From Mytilinidion resinicola (Eukaryota > Ascomycota > Dothideomycetes > Mytilinidiales > Mytilinidiaceae): a stretch of 64,000 bases of DNA. The notes under the pieces are model-generated. The model was not told the origin of the DNA, searched no databases, and worked only from the letters and a program-made list of their open reading frames with translations. The translations under genes were made by a program, and so were the position numbers. Positions 20,915 to 33,300 of this stretch are shown here, piece after piece. Position 1 is the stretch's first letter; each line of letters starts with the position of its first letter. The DNA lies in contig NW_022985444.1 of assembly GCF_010093595.1 (NCBI RefSeq), positions 1,611,539 to 1,675,538 of the forward strand, read 5' to 3'.

Positions 20915-23900
20915 TTTGAGAGTTGCGGTAGTAGACTAGGGGACTTCGGGCAGTGATGAGATGATGGGGATGTGAAAGTAGTGAGGTTTTAATTCGGGAT
21001 ATTGATGAGATGGCGATGGTGATGATGTTGGGATGAGAGAATGTTGCGGTGAAATTGACGAGCAGGTGACGCTGTCCGGCGGGCTGCCGGTCGGTGCGGA
21101 TAGCGGTATTGGTGTTGTGGTAACACTCCAATCCTGATCGTGTCGTTCTATGCTTCTAGCCGTGTCGTGAAAATGGGTGTTCTCCTCTAGCAAGTTCCTT
21201 TGCAGACTGAATTAGAGAGAAAGCTTCAGTTGTTTCCGTGCAGCTAAAACCCTTCAAAGCTGTCCTGACCTCGGTATACTAACAGCAATATCCTCAATCC
21301 AGTCTACTAATTCGAAGCCGAATCCTACCTCCAGCAGCGTGGTATCCGTATATCTAGCCTTGTAGCAATGTTCATGGTTCCGGCCCTCTAACTCCCTTAA
21401 GTATCTTCACACGCCTAGACACCTCTTTCCGGCGTCTCAGAACCCCCAGCAGCTGCAGGAATGACAATCAAAAAGCCTCGTGACTATTTCCTCGCCGCTC
21501 TCGTGGGCCCTGAGCGAGTTATGTACGTCGGTGCACGTCCGTTATCTCGTTCTAGAACTCCCGGATTCTCGCAGGGTATGCCTTTGCAGGGAGAAACTCG
21601 ACACACAAGCAGCTTAGGTAGCGGGGCAACGTAGCATTTAAGTACCTGCTGCGCTATTAAGACTCTTCTCGGCCACCCCGATGCAGACTGCCATTGCCCT
21701 ACGCTTGATGACTTGCTTCTATCTCGCGAGATCCTCGGGTGTCGAGTGCGTCGTGTTGCGTGGATCGAGAACGGCTTGTCTCGGAGTTTTGTGGCGTACC
21801 CGCAAACAGGACCCTTTGTGCCTTCGAATGCTAGAGGATATGGGGAACAACAACGATATAATAATAGATATTCACTAGGAAGGTGACGACGCGTATAGAT
21901 AGATCTTGGTAGAATAGCACGCCGGCGACCTACAGTACCACGGGTGAACTCGATGCTTTTGACCCAAAGGCACGTACTCTTTCACAAATCCGAATTTTGG
22001 CCCCCTGCCGCGTAATCATGCCAAAAAGGCTGGGCCCGTCAGCCCCTCTCAGGGGGCAGCCAGCACTGGCCTATGGGCGGCGTGTGGAGAGTCATGGGCG
22101 TGCGTGCTAAGACCCCGGTGCTCCCAGCTCCCCGCCCGCGTTGTCTCACGCGCCGACATCATCAGATGGCTCGAGTCTTTGGGCCCTCGTTGTGCTTGTG
22201 GATGTTCTCTTTTGACTAGCAAACTTTGAGAGCCGGGGTGGGTGGCTCGGCCGCAGCTTCGGCGTTCTCGAGGGGTGTTTTGGCCCCCAGGGGCGCGTTC
22301 TGGGTCGCAAACCATACCGGAGAGCCTGGGAGCTTCAACTGATGAGTATAGGGCATTAATTGACACTAGGGCATGTAGCTGTATTCATCTGAAGAACTGA
22401 AGGCATAGGAGGTTTGCTCCGATGCCCTCGGTGGTGTCAGTGCTACGGGCTCCTTTCTCCGGACTTCCTCGTAACTCGAGCCCACGACCCTCGATACACC
22501 CCACACGAACGCCACTCGACTCTTCGGAACACATACAAACAGCCCTCCCCCTCTGCTGGGCGGATAGGATGGAGGATTGATTATGTATCCATTTAGAGCG
22601 CCTCCTGAGCGTCCCTGGGAGGCGGGATAGAGCGGCAGCAAAGTTCTCCCCCGGGATACTGAATCGAAGGAGCAGCGTGGCAAAGCCCGTAGTTTCGTCA
22701 TTGTATTCACTCTCCTGTGCTTGCATTGGAATGCAACCCTTGATAGAATGGTCGTGTTTTGATGAATTGCCACGCCGGCCGTCCGGCCCTTTCACGAGCA
22801 GCTCCAGCTTGTTGGGGGCAGCGAATCAAAACCACCAACCCGACATACAATTCAACCTCCCCGACCTTGAGGAACATCATCAAACAATGCAGGAAGGGTA
22901 CGACCTTCGTTCCTCCCTTGCCTTTATTAAGGCAAGCTTGCTTCAGAGGGTGGGAATTGGAGAAGGAGGCACCCCGAAAGAACAGCAAGTACAACACAGG
23001 AGAAGGGTTCATTGGACTGTCCTCAGCCTTTGCGTTCACTCCGCTGAAGCCCTTGCAATGCGTTTGAAAAAGCACAAAATGCCGTGCCGCGGGGCACAGG
23101 GTGGCTTCGAGCGGTAAGTTATGATCCAACTTGAAACAAACTGACGAGACAGCGAGCAGGCGACCTCGATTTCGAGAATCCGCGTTGTATTCCACTCGTA
23201 CCCATACTCTTTCTCCAATATCTCTTTCCCTCATCGAATCCCTCTCGACCGATCGCCCGGGAGACTCGATCCCCAAGCTCCTCGTCGCGCAGTAGCGGCG
23301 ACGCTCAGTCCGAGCAACAAAACCACCGAAAATCATCCACCCGAAATGATGAGAGCACTTCTCATACACCAGGGGAGCACCATATCGGAGCTGGATGCTT
23401 AGCTCCGTGGAGTAAGGGAAGAGCTTGGAATACTCGGGACAAATATGACCGTCTCCGATGGAACATTGGGGATACTCGGGAGGCTCTTGTCTCCCGGCTC
23501 ACATCTCCGCAGGGCACTCCGAGGAATCGTAACATAGGCGTCGTGTCTATCCAAAAGCGTCTCATTTTGGATGTACTACCCGGTCCGCACCAGGCCCGGG
23601 GATTTTGGATACTAAAGGACAAGAAGCATCCGGATACAGGATGACAAGACCGGATACCAGATGAGGACCATGTTTCATTCAAGTCAATGCCGTCTTTGAT
23701 GGCCATCTCTCAAGTTGTGTGGGAAAAATTCCGAAAGCCTCTTGGTCACCCGGTTCTGTGACAGATATTGCTCTCTGTCGTGTACGGTTTTTGGGGTATA
23801 TCCGGTTTCTTGGCAGGCGCCCGAAATTGGTCTCTGGATTTAAGTTTCGTGATTCCAATCTTTTGGCCAAGATTGATAGCCTCAATCTCCGAGAGACTGG

Positions 23901-24890
23901 TCCCAGGGTGCTGGCCAGCTGATTGAAAAGGTTACTGGATGTTTGAGATACCAGTCTCCAATTGTTTTCCATAAGTTATGTTTCCCGGAGAATGGAAAGC
24001 AGACTCAGGCTTTATGTGTACCCATCCAGAGGGAATGGGCAAGCTTGTAACCTGTCTGAACCGGAACCCTAGTTGTGAAGTAGTCACCGATCTGCATGTA
24101 TCCCGCGAGGTGATTCCAAGGAAATAACAAGAGCTGGGACATGTATCGAAGGTTATACCTATGGATCTTCTTGAAGTTTGTCAGTTTCTCGATTGTGCTT
24201 GCTGTTATGCAGCTCGACGCCATGTCTTGCAAAGAATGCCGCCGGTCGGTCCCGTAGGAGCCGCGATGAAAGCCGTTTTGCCATGCGATATTAGAAAAGA
24301 TGACTAAGAAGAGTCCCATGAAAGAATCAAGACTGAGGAAGAGAAGGTTTACCTGACATTCATCCCTGTGGCGCCTTGCGCGGAGAAGCTCAACCCAGAC
24401 TCCCGAACTATGCTAGGGGCGACGACATACCGGACCCTAAGTGGACCTTGTGACCATAGAGTATCCGTTAAGCCAGGATTCGATTTTCGTCGTCGGTTAG
24501 TTTGGTAATGAATCAAATTAGGAACCAGGCACCACCTCGATCTCGAAACCCGAAAACAACCAAGTCCATGATCACGTGATCGAAACATTGGAGCGATCCA
24601 ATCGTTCCGAGTCCAAAGACATCCACACGCAAGGGCGCCCTAGATCCAGAACATGTTGAGAGGTTTCCTTTCATCGAAGGCATCGCTCGTATGAATGCAT
24701 TAGCCTCGTACAGGCCTCGGATTCCATATAGTCGCCTTAGATGCTTGCTGCCGTGACGGCGGCGGCGAGGTCGATTTCAGCGTTCCAGACGCTAGAAAAG
24801 CGACGAGGTGCATGTATGAAGATACTGGAAACTACTTTCAAGTGCCTTGAGTCATCTCACCCCTTGTCGTCTCTGTTTTCGACGCGAGCA
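20915..24890. other. 4 kb without a recognisable gene
   Basis: Begins with the RMP1 promoter. Frames up to 220 codons occur (22707-23369, minus), but their translations are compositionally odd and overlap frames on the other strand. Nothing resembles a known family. No tRNA or clear repeat was noticed. Confidence 0.4.
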
Positions 24891-24899
24891 GGACGCCCG

Positions 24900-27190
24900 A
24901 AGGGCCATTTCGGGAACGACGGCAACGACGATACTGCTTTTTCTAATCGTACGTAAAGTTAGCATGAGGATTGAATAGGGTGCCAGGAGTTGCTTTCAGG
25001 TGTCGGGACTCACTCGGGCTCGCTATTGCTATCGTTTGCCTCTTCTTCCTCGACCGATTTCTCCACTCATTCCAAAGTGGCCGAAACGATGGCGATGTCG
25101 GCAATCAAACGCGCTAAATTGCACGAAAATCTAGGATGTGGATCCTCCGGGGTATGAGATGGAACTCGTGTGTGTCGATATCTACTCGATGCGGTATGGC
25201 TTCTATATTCTTCTTTGATGGGTGACCTCTACACAAGTAAACGGACTCTAGGAGCGGCGACAACAGCACCACTAAGCAGCCAAACCGTACAACACGTCTG
25301 GAGGAGGATCCAACACGATGTGAGATCGAGCTGCCGTGTGTCAACGAATACTCGGCTGGACATTGATGTCGTATTTCCGTCCATCGCTTGGCTTTCTGCG
25401 ACTAACAAAGCTTCTGAAGTAGCGACGACGATGGCATCCGACCGTTCAAATGCTGCAAGAAGTTAGCACGGAGATCATATATACCCCTGGAACTACTCCT
25501 GAGCGCGTGGACTTATTGGGACTCGACTTCGCCGCCGCATCAACCCCAGCGTCTAGTTCCTTCAAGAGAACAAAGTTGCCCTTGCGGCGACGACAATAAC
25601 AACTCAATCCAATCATTGAATCCTGGGAGAAGTTAGCATGAGGATCCTACATCATACTAGAGGGAGCTGCCGTGCGTCAATACTCACCCAAATGGACATT
25701 GCTGTCGTATTACTATCCATCGCCTGGCTGCTTGTCCATCACGAAGTTGCCTAGAGGGCGACAACAAACCAGTTGGGCACTGTAATCCTGCAAAAGTCAG
25801 CCTAGAGATCTTTAGAGGCATTGTATCCTGCTCCAATATGGCAATACTTGCTCTGGCTGACCTTGCTGCCGTATTACTCCCGGAGAAGTGGCTTTTCTGA
25901 AAAAAAAAGGAACGTTTTAGAAGCGGCAACAACAACACCTTTCCGACCGTTCGATCTCGCAAAACTCTAGGATGGAGATCTTCAGGGTCTTTAGAAACGC
26001 CTCTTGGATATCAATACCCACCCGATTCAACCATATCGCTGTCATACTCCCCGAGGGGAGGCTGCTCTGCGAGAGCCAATGTTTCAGAAGCGGCGACAGC
26101 AACACCAATTCCGACCGTTCAAATCCTGTAAAAAAAGTTAGCAGGGCGATCCTCAAAGTCCTCGGAAACACCTCCTGGGTATCAATACCCGCCCAGCTCA
26201 ACCCTGATCCCATCTCTATCCTCGAGGGGTGAGTCTTCCAGCCACCCCGAAGTCTCTGAACGATGACAACAGCAACGACGGCAGTCCCACGGTCGCAATC
26301 CTGCAAAAATTTAGGATGAAGATTTTCAAGGTCCTCAGTAACACTTCTTGGGCGTTAATACTCACCTGGATCAACCATGTTGCCGTACAACTCCCCAAGT
26401 GGTGGCTCTTTCATCCACCCCAAAGTCTCCGCTCAAACCGGCGACACTGACGGCAATTCCACTGTCGGAATCCTGCAAAACGTTAGGGTGGAGATCTTCA
26501 AGGTCCTTGGAAGTACCTCCTGGTTACCAATACTCACCCAGCTCAACCCTGATCCCATATCTATTCCCGAGGGGCGGCTCCTCCGCCTAGGCCACAAGTC
26601 TCCGTCCGAACCATTGACAACGACGGCAATCCCACGGTCGCGACCCTGCGAAAACTTAGGGTGGAGATCCTCAAAAACCTGAGAAACACCTCTTGAGTAT
26701 CAATAGCCACTCAGGTCAGCCTGACCCCCGCATTTCTCCTCGAGGGTTGTCCCCTCCGCCTATCCAGACGTCTCCAAATGGGCGACAACGACGGCATTCC
26801 CACGGTCGCAATCCTGTAAAAAGCTAGCCTAGAGATCTTCATGGACCTTAGGTCGAGCTCCCGTACGCCAATACTCACCCAGCTCGACCTTACTCCCACA
26901 TTCCTCCTCTCGGGGGATCCCCCCAAATCCTCTAAACCGGCACTAACGACAGCATTTCCACGGTTAAAAACCTGCAAAAAACTCAGCACGAGGATACCAA
27001 AGGATACTAGAATGGCCTCCCGTCTCTCAATACTCGCCTAGCCCAACCTTGCTGTCGTGCTGTCTCCAAAGGGGTGGCTCCTCCGCCCATCCCAACGCCC
27101 CCTAATCGGCCACAACGACGACGTTCCCACGGTCGGAATCCTGCAAAAAGTCAGCACGAGCTTTTCCAAATCTCTCGTTTTTGAGTGTTT
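24900..27190 (-). repeat. Tandem array of about 14 units, 158-175 bp, intron-exon-like on the minus strand
   Basis: A CTGCAAAA-type marker recurs at about 24951, 25120, 25287, 25453, 25623, 25788, 25957, 26126, 26301, 26473, 26646, 26814, 26972 and 27141. Read on the minus strand each unit is GATTGCGACCGTGGGAATGC, about 108 nt of body, a GTGAGTATTG-like donor (clean near 25679, 26360, 26530 and 26870; degenerate elsewhere), about 60 nt, then a branch-like CTAAC/CTGAC and TTTTTGCAG. So each unit carries a splice donor, branch and acceptor in correct fungal spacing. One body (108 nt, unit 26.5 kb) is fully open for 36 codons; others have stops or 1-nt indels. I read this as a decayed array of exon-plus-intron modules. 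Confidence 0.75.
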
Positions 27191-28045
27191 GAACCTACTC
27201 TGCAGCGGGAATGTTGCTGTTTTCACTACCGACGCGAACCCCGCCACCGCCGCAAAGGCCTCCCTGGAAGCGATTCAGACGAGCGAAGTCTTCGCGCTGC
27301 GAGCTTCCAAAGCCCCTTCCAGCGCGTCTGCAGCTTGGTTTCGCCCTAGGATGTTCAATGTTAGGTCTTGGGGAGGAGGTCCTAGGAGAATGGAGTGCAA
27401 CTTACCTCTTCTGCAAGACCGCCATTTCTGGAGCCAACGCTCCCACAGTTCTGTGCCACTGTCATCGTCGCAATCTCAGTCTCATCGAGAGTCACTCAAG
27501 GCAAAAAGGCACGCTGCATATTGGTGGCAAAGCATCGATTCCGGAGCTGATACCCACCGAACCTCCCCAGAGGCGTACAAGAGTACATGAGAGTTTCTTC
27601 CACAAGAGAGCTGCTCGTACAAACCGAACCTCGGTCATCCTCAAAATCCCGAACCCAGAGTACCATACAGAAAGATGATACTGGATACAGCATCCATTAA
27701 AAGTATGGAAAGCAAAAAGCAAAACAACCTCCGAGAATCATTCTGACCGTTCGTATCTCATCTTCATCGTTGCCCGTGGCTCGTTATACCTTTGGAAGAA
27801 AGAAGCGAAAGAGGTCAAATAGACAGCAAAGAAGGAAATTCAGTCGAAAACCGGAAAAGTATTCTCACAACAAGTGAGTGCATACCTTTCGCATCCATAT
27901 GAGACACATAAGAAAGAACATTGTCGCGCGTCGGTGTCAAGACCAACGCATATACAATCGCCACGCAGCCAAGCACCCAGAAAGACTGTTCCGCTGCCAA
28001 TCCTCAAACAGTCCAAAGGGGTAGTAGCATGCTTGGGAATCGTGC
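27191..28045. other. Flank of the module array; 3' flank of the Mei2-type gene
   Basis: Frames are open on both strands around 27210-27350. On the minus strand QAADALEGALEARSAKTSLV is followed by a TGA and SREAFAAVAGFASVVKTA in the same frame, feeding into the first array acceptor at 27141. This could be the 5' part of the gene that gave rise to the array. Not assignable. Confidence 0.3.
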
Positions 28046-30231
28046 TCAGTAGCCGAAGGGGTGATTGTCGTTTGCATGTCGGAATTGCATCGGTGAGATC
28101 GGTCCGTATCCAGCCATCGGGTAATGCGCAGCCGCCAGATCCCGCGGGGTACCACGGTCGAACATGGAGAAGCGATCCCGCCGATTGGGAGAGGCGCCGC
28201 CGCGGCCGTTAGGAGGGAATAGGCCTATGGATTGTTAGCGTGTGCGATCTAGAGTGACTGAAGAGGCAACACATACCAATGCTCTGTGCGTTCTGGATGG
28301 ACCGCTCCAGTTTCTGCTCATTATCGGGCGCTGGAAATTCTACCTCCGTGCCAACCAGGCCAATGCGAACGTTGTCTTGGAAAGTGTAGAACAACTACAG
28401 TTGTTAGATCCATGTTGTTGGAAGGGATGCATCGGGGACTTACCTTTGGGCGGCAACACTTCAATTCCCTCATGACTGAGGAATTGCGAAACTTCTGGAT
28501 CAGCGCCTCCAGGCCCTGGGATGTCGCGTACGAGATCTCCGCGAGCTTCATCGTCGGGCCGGTTGTGTGGAATGGCCACGGTCTGCCCTCAAAATGCTCC
28601 AGGAACTTGATGATGTGGATTGGGGATGTCAAGTTGAAGAAGGCATAACCGACATTGGCGCCTGACTTAAAATCCATTCTCAAGTACATGAAATCGATAA
28701 GGCCTCGGAAGCCTGCATCGTAGAGAATCTTCAGTAGTTGCATCTGACGAGTGTTAGTTGTTGATGCACAAGAAAGGAAGAAGTTGCTTACATCGGTCAT
28801 CTTGTTCGGGATGTTCCGAAGCATGATAGTGGTTCGGACATCCGTGCCATCCAAGATGTGGACGAACGAGACGGTGTTATCATGCGGATTCCAAGTACGT
28901 CCTCTATGGCGTCGGACGGCGAGATTGCCACAATTGATAACACCACTGATTTGCATCGCTGGATTGGCGAAGCCACCAGAGCCGGGGGGGAATTGACGAT
29001 CATTGCAGGATCCGTAAGGATGATAAGTGCTTCCATGTCCAACATGAACTGGAGGGCCGCCCTGCGAAGTGAAGAGGCGGATTCGAGACCCAGCACCGCC
29101 GGGACCATCTTCGGGAGGATACTGAAGAGCGAGTCCCTGCTGTGATCCGGCTGGAGTGATGCTCGAAACGTGCCAGTACACCCCCTGGGAAATGTCAGCA
29201 ATGCATCAGTGGGAGCTCAAGCTTAACTTACCGCGAAACCCGAAATGTACATTTGGCGACCCAGCCAGGCTCTACCCCGAGGGTCGGCCCAGTGAAGGAC
29301 AAGATGCTCTGCAGCCGCGACGGAGTCGAGCTCCAGATGGTAGGTGAGAGTATCTGTGTCAATTCGCTGAAGTCCGTGGTCTGAGTGTGCATGGAATACG
29401 GGAGCGTATTTGGCAAAATAGCTGGTGCACAGAACAAGACCAACCTCCTCATGATGGGTAATGGATGGGTTGTCGTGAGGGGCATAAGGGCGAGGCCAGT
29501 TGGGAGCGATCAGAAACTTGACTTGAACATGGACCTGGGCCTCGAGAGGCTTGGCTGCTACCCGCAGATTCCCTTCGAAAGCAAGACGACGACCAGAGGC
29601 CTCGCACGGGTCGATGAACTCCACACGGATGCTGGCACCGGACGGATCCAGATCGGGATGTTCGAGCATCTGTCGAATGACTTCTCGGGCTCGAAGTGCG
29701 CGACACAAGTCGTCGAAGTCGAGCACGAAGACATGATCACGCTTGGTCACGTGATAGTCGACGTAATCAACTTCGCCAGGAATGTTGAGCTGTGACAATG
29801 TGTTAGTCACATGACCAAGTCAAGAGTTGGAACTGAAAGAAGAGACTGTGGAAAAAGAGAAGGAAGAGAAAGAAACTTACGCTCTGAAGACGAGTCATGA
29901 TAGCGTCCGTGAGAGAATGGTTCAGGTGACCATCGATCAAGAGGTGGCGAGTGCAGTAGCCGTCGAAAACCTTCGACATCGAAGTAGTGAAGCATGGTTC
30001 AATGCCCAGGGAGGAGAGCTTCTGGAGAGCATTCTCAAAAGCTGGTGTTTGAATGCTGGCAGCAATCGACTGGTAGGACACCGAAGGAGTGACTGAGTCA
30101 TCGTTCCGGACAGGCTGCTTGCCTCGGGCACGCTCAGTCAGAGGGGAGTACTCGGTGGGGCCAGTGCCGGATGAGCCCTGTGGCGAACTCTCAGCTCGGG
30201 GGGATGACTGAGGCGGAGTGACGTGATCCAT
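28046..30231 (-). CDS. Mei2-type RNA-binding protein
   Basis: Mei2-like proteins bind RNA through a C-terminal Mei2-type RRM and act in meiosis and differentiation. Six exons join in frame to 632 aa: 29881-30231, 29232-29789, 28792-29184, 28444-28743, 28277-28394, 28046-28224. The C-terminal RRM spans about residues 418-520: RTTIMLRNIPNKM crosses an intron, then GLIDFMYLRMDFKSGANVGY and AFFNLTSPIHIIKFLEHFEG. Upstream, VFVLDFDDLCRALRAREVI and QVHVQVKFLIAPNW look like degenerate RRMs, consistent with the three-RRM plan. The tail is disordered and ends ANDNHPFGY. The start MDHVTPPQSSPRAESS was chosen for content; an upstream in-frame ATG at 30381 would add a hydrophobic repeat encoded by the 15-bp array. 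About 4.7 kb lacking a supported gene lie upstream, as is common for developmental regulators. Confidence 0.9.
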
Positions 30232-30234
30232 TGT

Positions 30235-30324
30235 GATGAAGTACAAGTCGATGAAGGACAAGCTGATGAAGTACAAGCCGATGAAGTACAAGCCGATGAA
30301 GTACAAGACGATGAAGTACAAGAC
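30235..30324. repeat. 15-bp tandem repeat, six copies, in the Mei2-type leader
   Basis: Six near-perfect units of GATGAAGTACAAGAC begin 4 bp upstream of the chosen start codon. Because 15 is a multiple of 3 and no stop intervenes, the array is in frame with the gene and would encode Phe-Ile-x-Leu-Tyr repeats if translation began at 30381. Confidence 0.9.
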
Positions 30325-30381
30325 GATGAAGGATGAAGGAGCGTAGGATGTGAGGGAAGATGACGAAAGTCCAAGGTCCAA

Positions 30382-33300
30382 AGGTCAAAGAGTGTCTGGT
30401 CCAAGACCGAGTGAAACGATCGTGAGGTGGAAGATGGATGGAGGAAGGAGCAAGGAGGGCGGGCGGGCGAATACTTATACTCGACAGAAATTCAAACCGC
30501 GCTACTGGCTGGGCACCACGGCCCTCCGACTCCCGCCGACTGAGCAGATAAAAGCCAATGAGGATGCTGGCTGGGGTCGCCGTTGGGGACGGGGCGTTCT
30601 CCCCCGCGCGGAGTCTGCTCCAGGAGAACGACGACGAGTTTCTGGACGCCGGCCCGCCGTCCGGTGCAGCTCGATATCTGCTCGCCCCGTTGAGCTACGA
30701 GGACGGGAGAAGCGGGAGGTGATAGCCCTCGTCAAGCTCTATCTTCTCGTCTACAGGTGGAGCAAAACCGGGATGTGGGCGTTGTACAGGAGCCACTGCC
30801 GGTTTCGACCTCACTCGCCGCGAGCCTCTTCAACATTCTTTGGGGCTGTATACGCTAACAGGCGGGGCTAGCATGGGATCCTGGCCACGCGGACCGTTGG
30901 GAACGAGTGGCGTGTGCTGTCGGCGGGCCCGGGGCAAGTGGGACATTCTAACGGGCAGGTCCAGGGCAGCGTAGACGGCAGGAGCGGGGGGAGGGGCATC
31001 GAGATGGCCGGAGGGGCAGTCAGATGCCCTGGGGCGCCGGCAGCGTGCTGAGCAGTTACGAGGGCTCGCACGTATCAATCAGTCTGCTGGACTCCAGCTG
31101 GAGTGATGGCAGACAGGAGAATGGATGCTGAGCTCGATTGGGCCGGTTCCAGAGATACAGAGGGCTCGGAGGTGTGTCTTCAACTCAAGGAGCACGCAAA
31201 CAGTGTCTACCGACGATATCTGAAGCGTGCGGGACGTCGTCTACAGCAGATATGCTATAGGACGTCACTGTCAGACAGATATCAAGAGAAAAGAGCGGTG
31301 AGGCTGCCATTCTGTGCGAAATGGCAGCGTCATACGCCCGCATCTTGGGGGCGGCTGCAAACCCCAATCCATGTCCGAGGTAGGTTCCCAATGGAGGGCA
31401 AGCTTCATTGAGCTCCGGAGATGCTCTTGCCAGAGAATTGTAAGTCTCTAGCAAGTGGTTGTGGCCCGAGACGTTGTGTTCTGCCCGAGAGATGCCCCAT
31501 CTCGAAGTCCACGATGCCGCGGCTTGGTGTTGCGGCTACAGCCTCCCCCGCGAGCTTCTCAGTGGCATTGTGGCCACAAATGCGGCTAGGCAGCAATTCC
31601 GCCACCAGGGCTGATATAATTCAGTTCTGAGGCGTCTATAGTCCAAAAATGGGGGTAATTCTGGCAAATGCTCGTTGTTCAATTGTGTGGCTCTGAAGTG
31701 TTCCCAGTGTGTCTGGCACAGCGCCCGCCGGCCATCTACTGTAACTTCAAACCGGTCGCGTTTGCACCAATCTGCAGAAAAGTTGCATCTACCGCCTGAG
31801 CGAGGAGCTTCCAGATGTGTAGAATCTATGGCAGCTCATTCAGGGGTAGAGTTTCGTGGGCGTGGTTGAGAAAGGTCAGCTTTTCATCGACCATCAAGCC
31901 GACCAAGGGCATTGTGAGCTCCTTCCATCTCCAAAATCGTAACAGAACCCTTACACCAAGCAGAGCTGGCAATGATGACCATATATTGAGATTCTGACTC
32001 TCACAGCCTAAAAAGGGGGCCAACCAGGGGTTCCAGCCATCCCCTCTCAGCTACCTCAAGTCGTCCCCTTGCCTCTTCCCTAGGCGCGCAGCTTCCAATT
32101 ACATCTACACAGTATTCCAGGGTCCGCCAGGGAAACGCTGTACATCGTAGGTCGGCCACTGATGACCGTAGAACAGCCTTTACCCCTAAGTGTCCAACAT
32201 TTCATCACGTCTGAACACGAAACCAAAGGTTATCCTCCCAACCCCTCCAGACCCATTGTATTCCATTATGTATCTGTTCAAACGCTTCCAGCCCTCGTAG
32301 CGTAGACGGATGCCTACCATCCTTTTGTCTGGTCGTTCGTCAAGCGCGTTTGTCTCTGTGTATAAAGGAGGGGAAGCGAGTACGAGGTGTAGAAGGAGCA
32401 GCCTCTTCGTTTCGAGGAAAGCGCTCAAGTTGTGGGGCTTATGAGGTATCGATCGTGTCGTCGCAGTACTCAGGGGCTCATGGACGGCTTCTCAGATGAG
32501 ACTTGGTGGAAGGCTGAAGGCCAGAAGGTACATTCCAGTCTGTTCAAAAAGATTTCTCCATTAGCATATAATTTTAATCCAGTTCATACGCAATGTAGGT
32601 GTTCCAGGTTGTTACTGACGATCTTGTGTATATCTTCCACGTTCTTATGCCAATGCGCCCCCCCTGACAAGAGCTGAAGGCCAGCTAGGCCTGGTGTTCG
32701 TCATCGTCCTGAGCTCTTCTTATTGCGGAACCTTCCATTGTCTGCAAGCAGTGTTTGTCCTCTCGTTCCCGCGTTGTTGTCGTACTGTCCGTCCTACTTG
32801 CTTAGGTGGGTAGGTCTGTTTGCGGGTTGTGCGACGCGGCCCGTTCGTCTTTGGTTTCTGATTATTGTTGTCGATAATGCTCCCGGGACTCAGGAGCAGA
32901 AGATCCTGAAGCTTCCACTGCGATGAAGCCCTGGACTTCACTCTCTGAGATTGCTGGACTGCCAGAATCGTCGGGAAGTGCTGGCCGTGGTGGATCTTTG
33001 TTGTGTCCGTCGAGTATTCCAAATTTCCGTCTCTGGCCCAACAGGTACGGCCCTCTGAGACTTTGTCAACGAATTCAGCTCTCGCCGTGGAGGTAACGAA
33101 GCTGGTAAAGTCGTAATGGTGTTAGAAAGAGGAGAAGGAGGTGTCGCAATTGGTGACGTTCGATGTTCGAACGTTTCGGCCCTCGAAGATGCCAGCCGCG
33201 ACACAGATGCGAAAAGGTACTTTCGCGCCCACCAGCTGGGCTTCTTGGTATGCATGAAGCTCTCGTACACCCTTCACACAGTCCGTCGCCCACCTCTGTT

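Noticed and set aside
22707..23369. 220-codon minus-strand frame
   Set aside because: No family resemblance, unusual composition and overlapping plus-strand frames; no promoter or intron context.
24900..27190. CRISPR-like direct repeats
   Set aside because: Units are contiguous and decayed over their full length with no short constant repeat and unique spacers; the host is a eukaryote.
27057..27590. 177-codon plus-strand frame at the end of the module array
   Set aside because: It runs across two array units and a region also open on the other strand; the repeat structure explains the first third.
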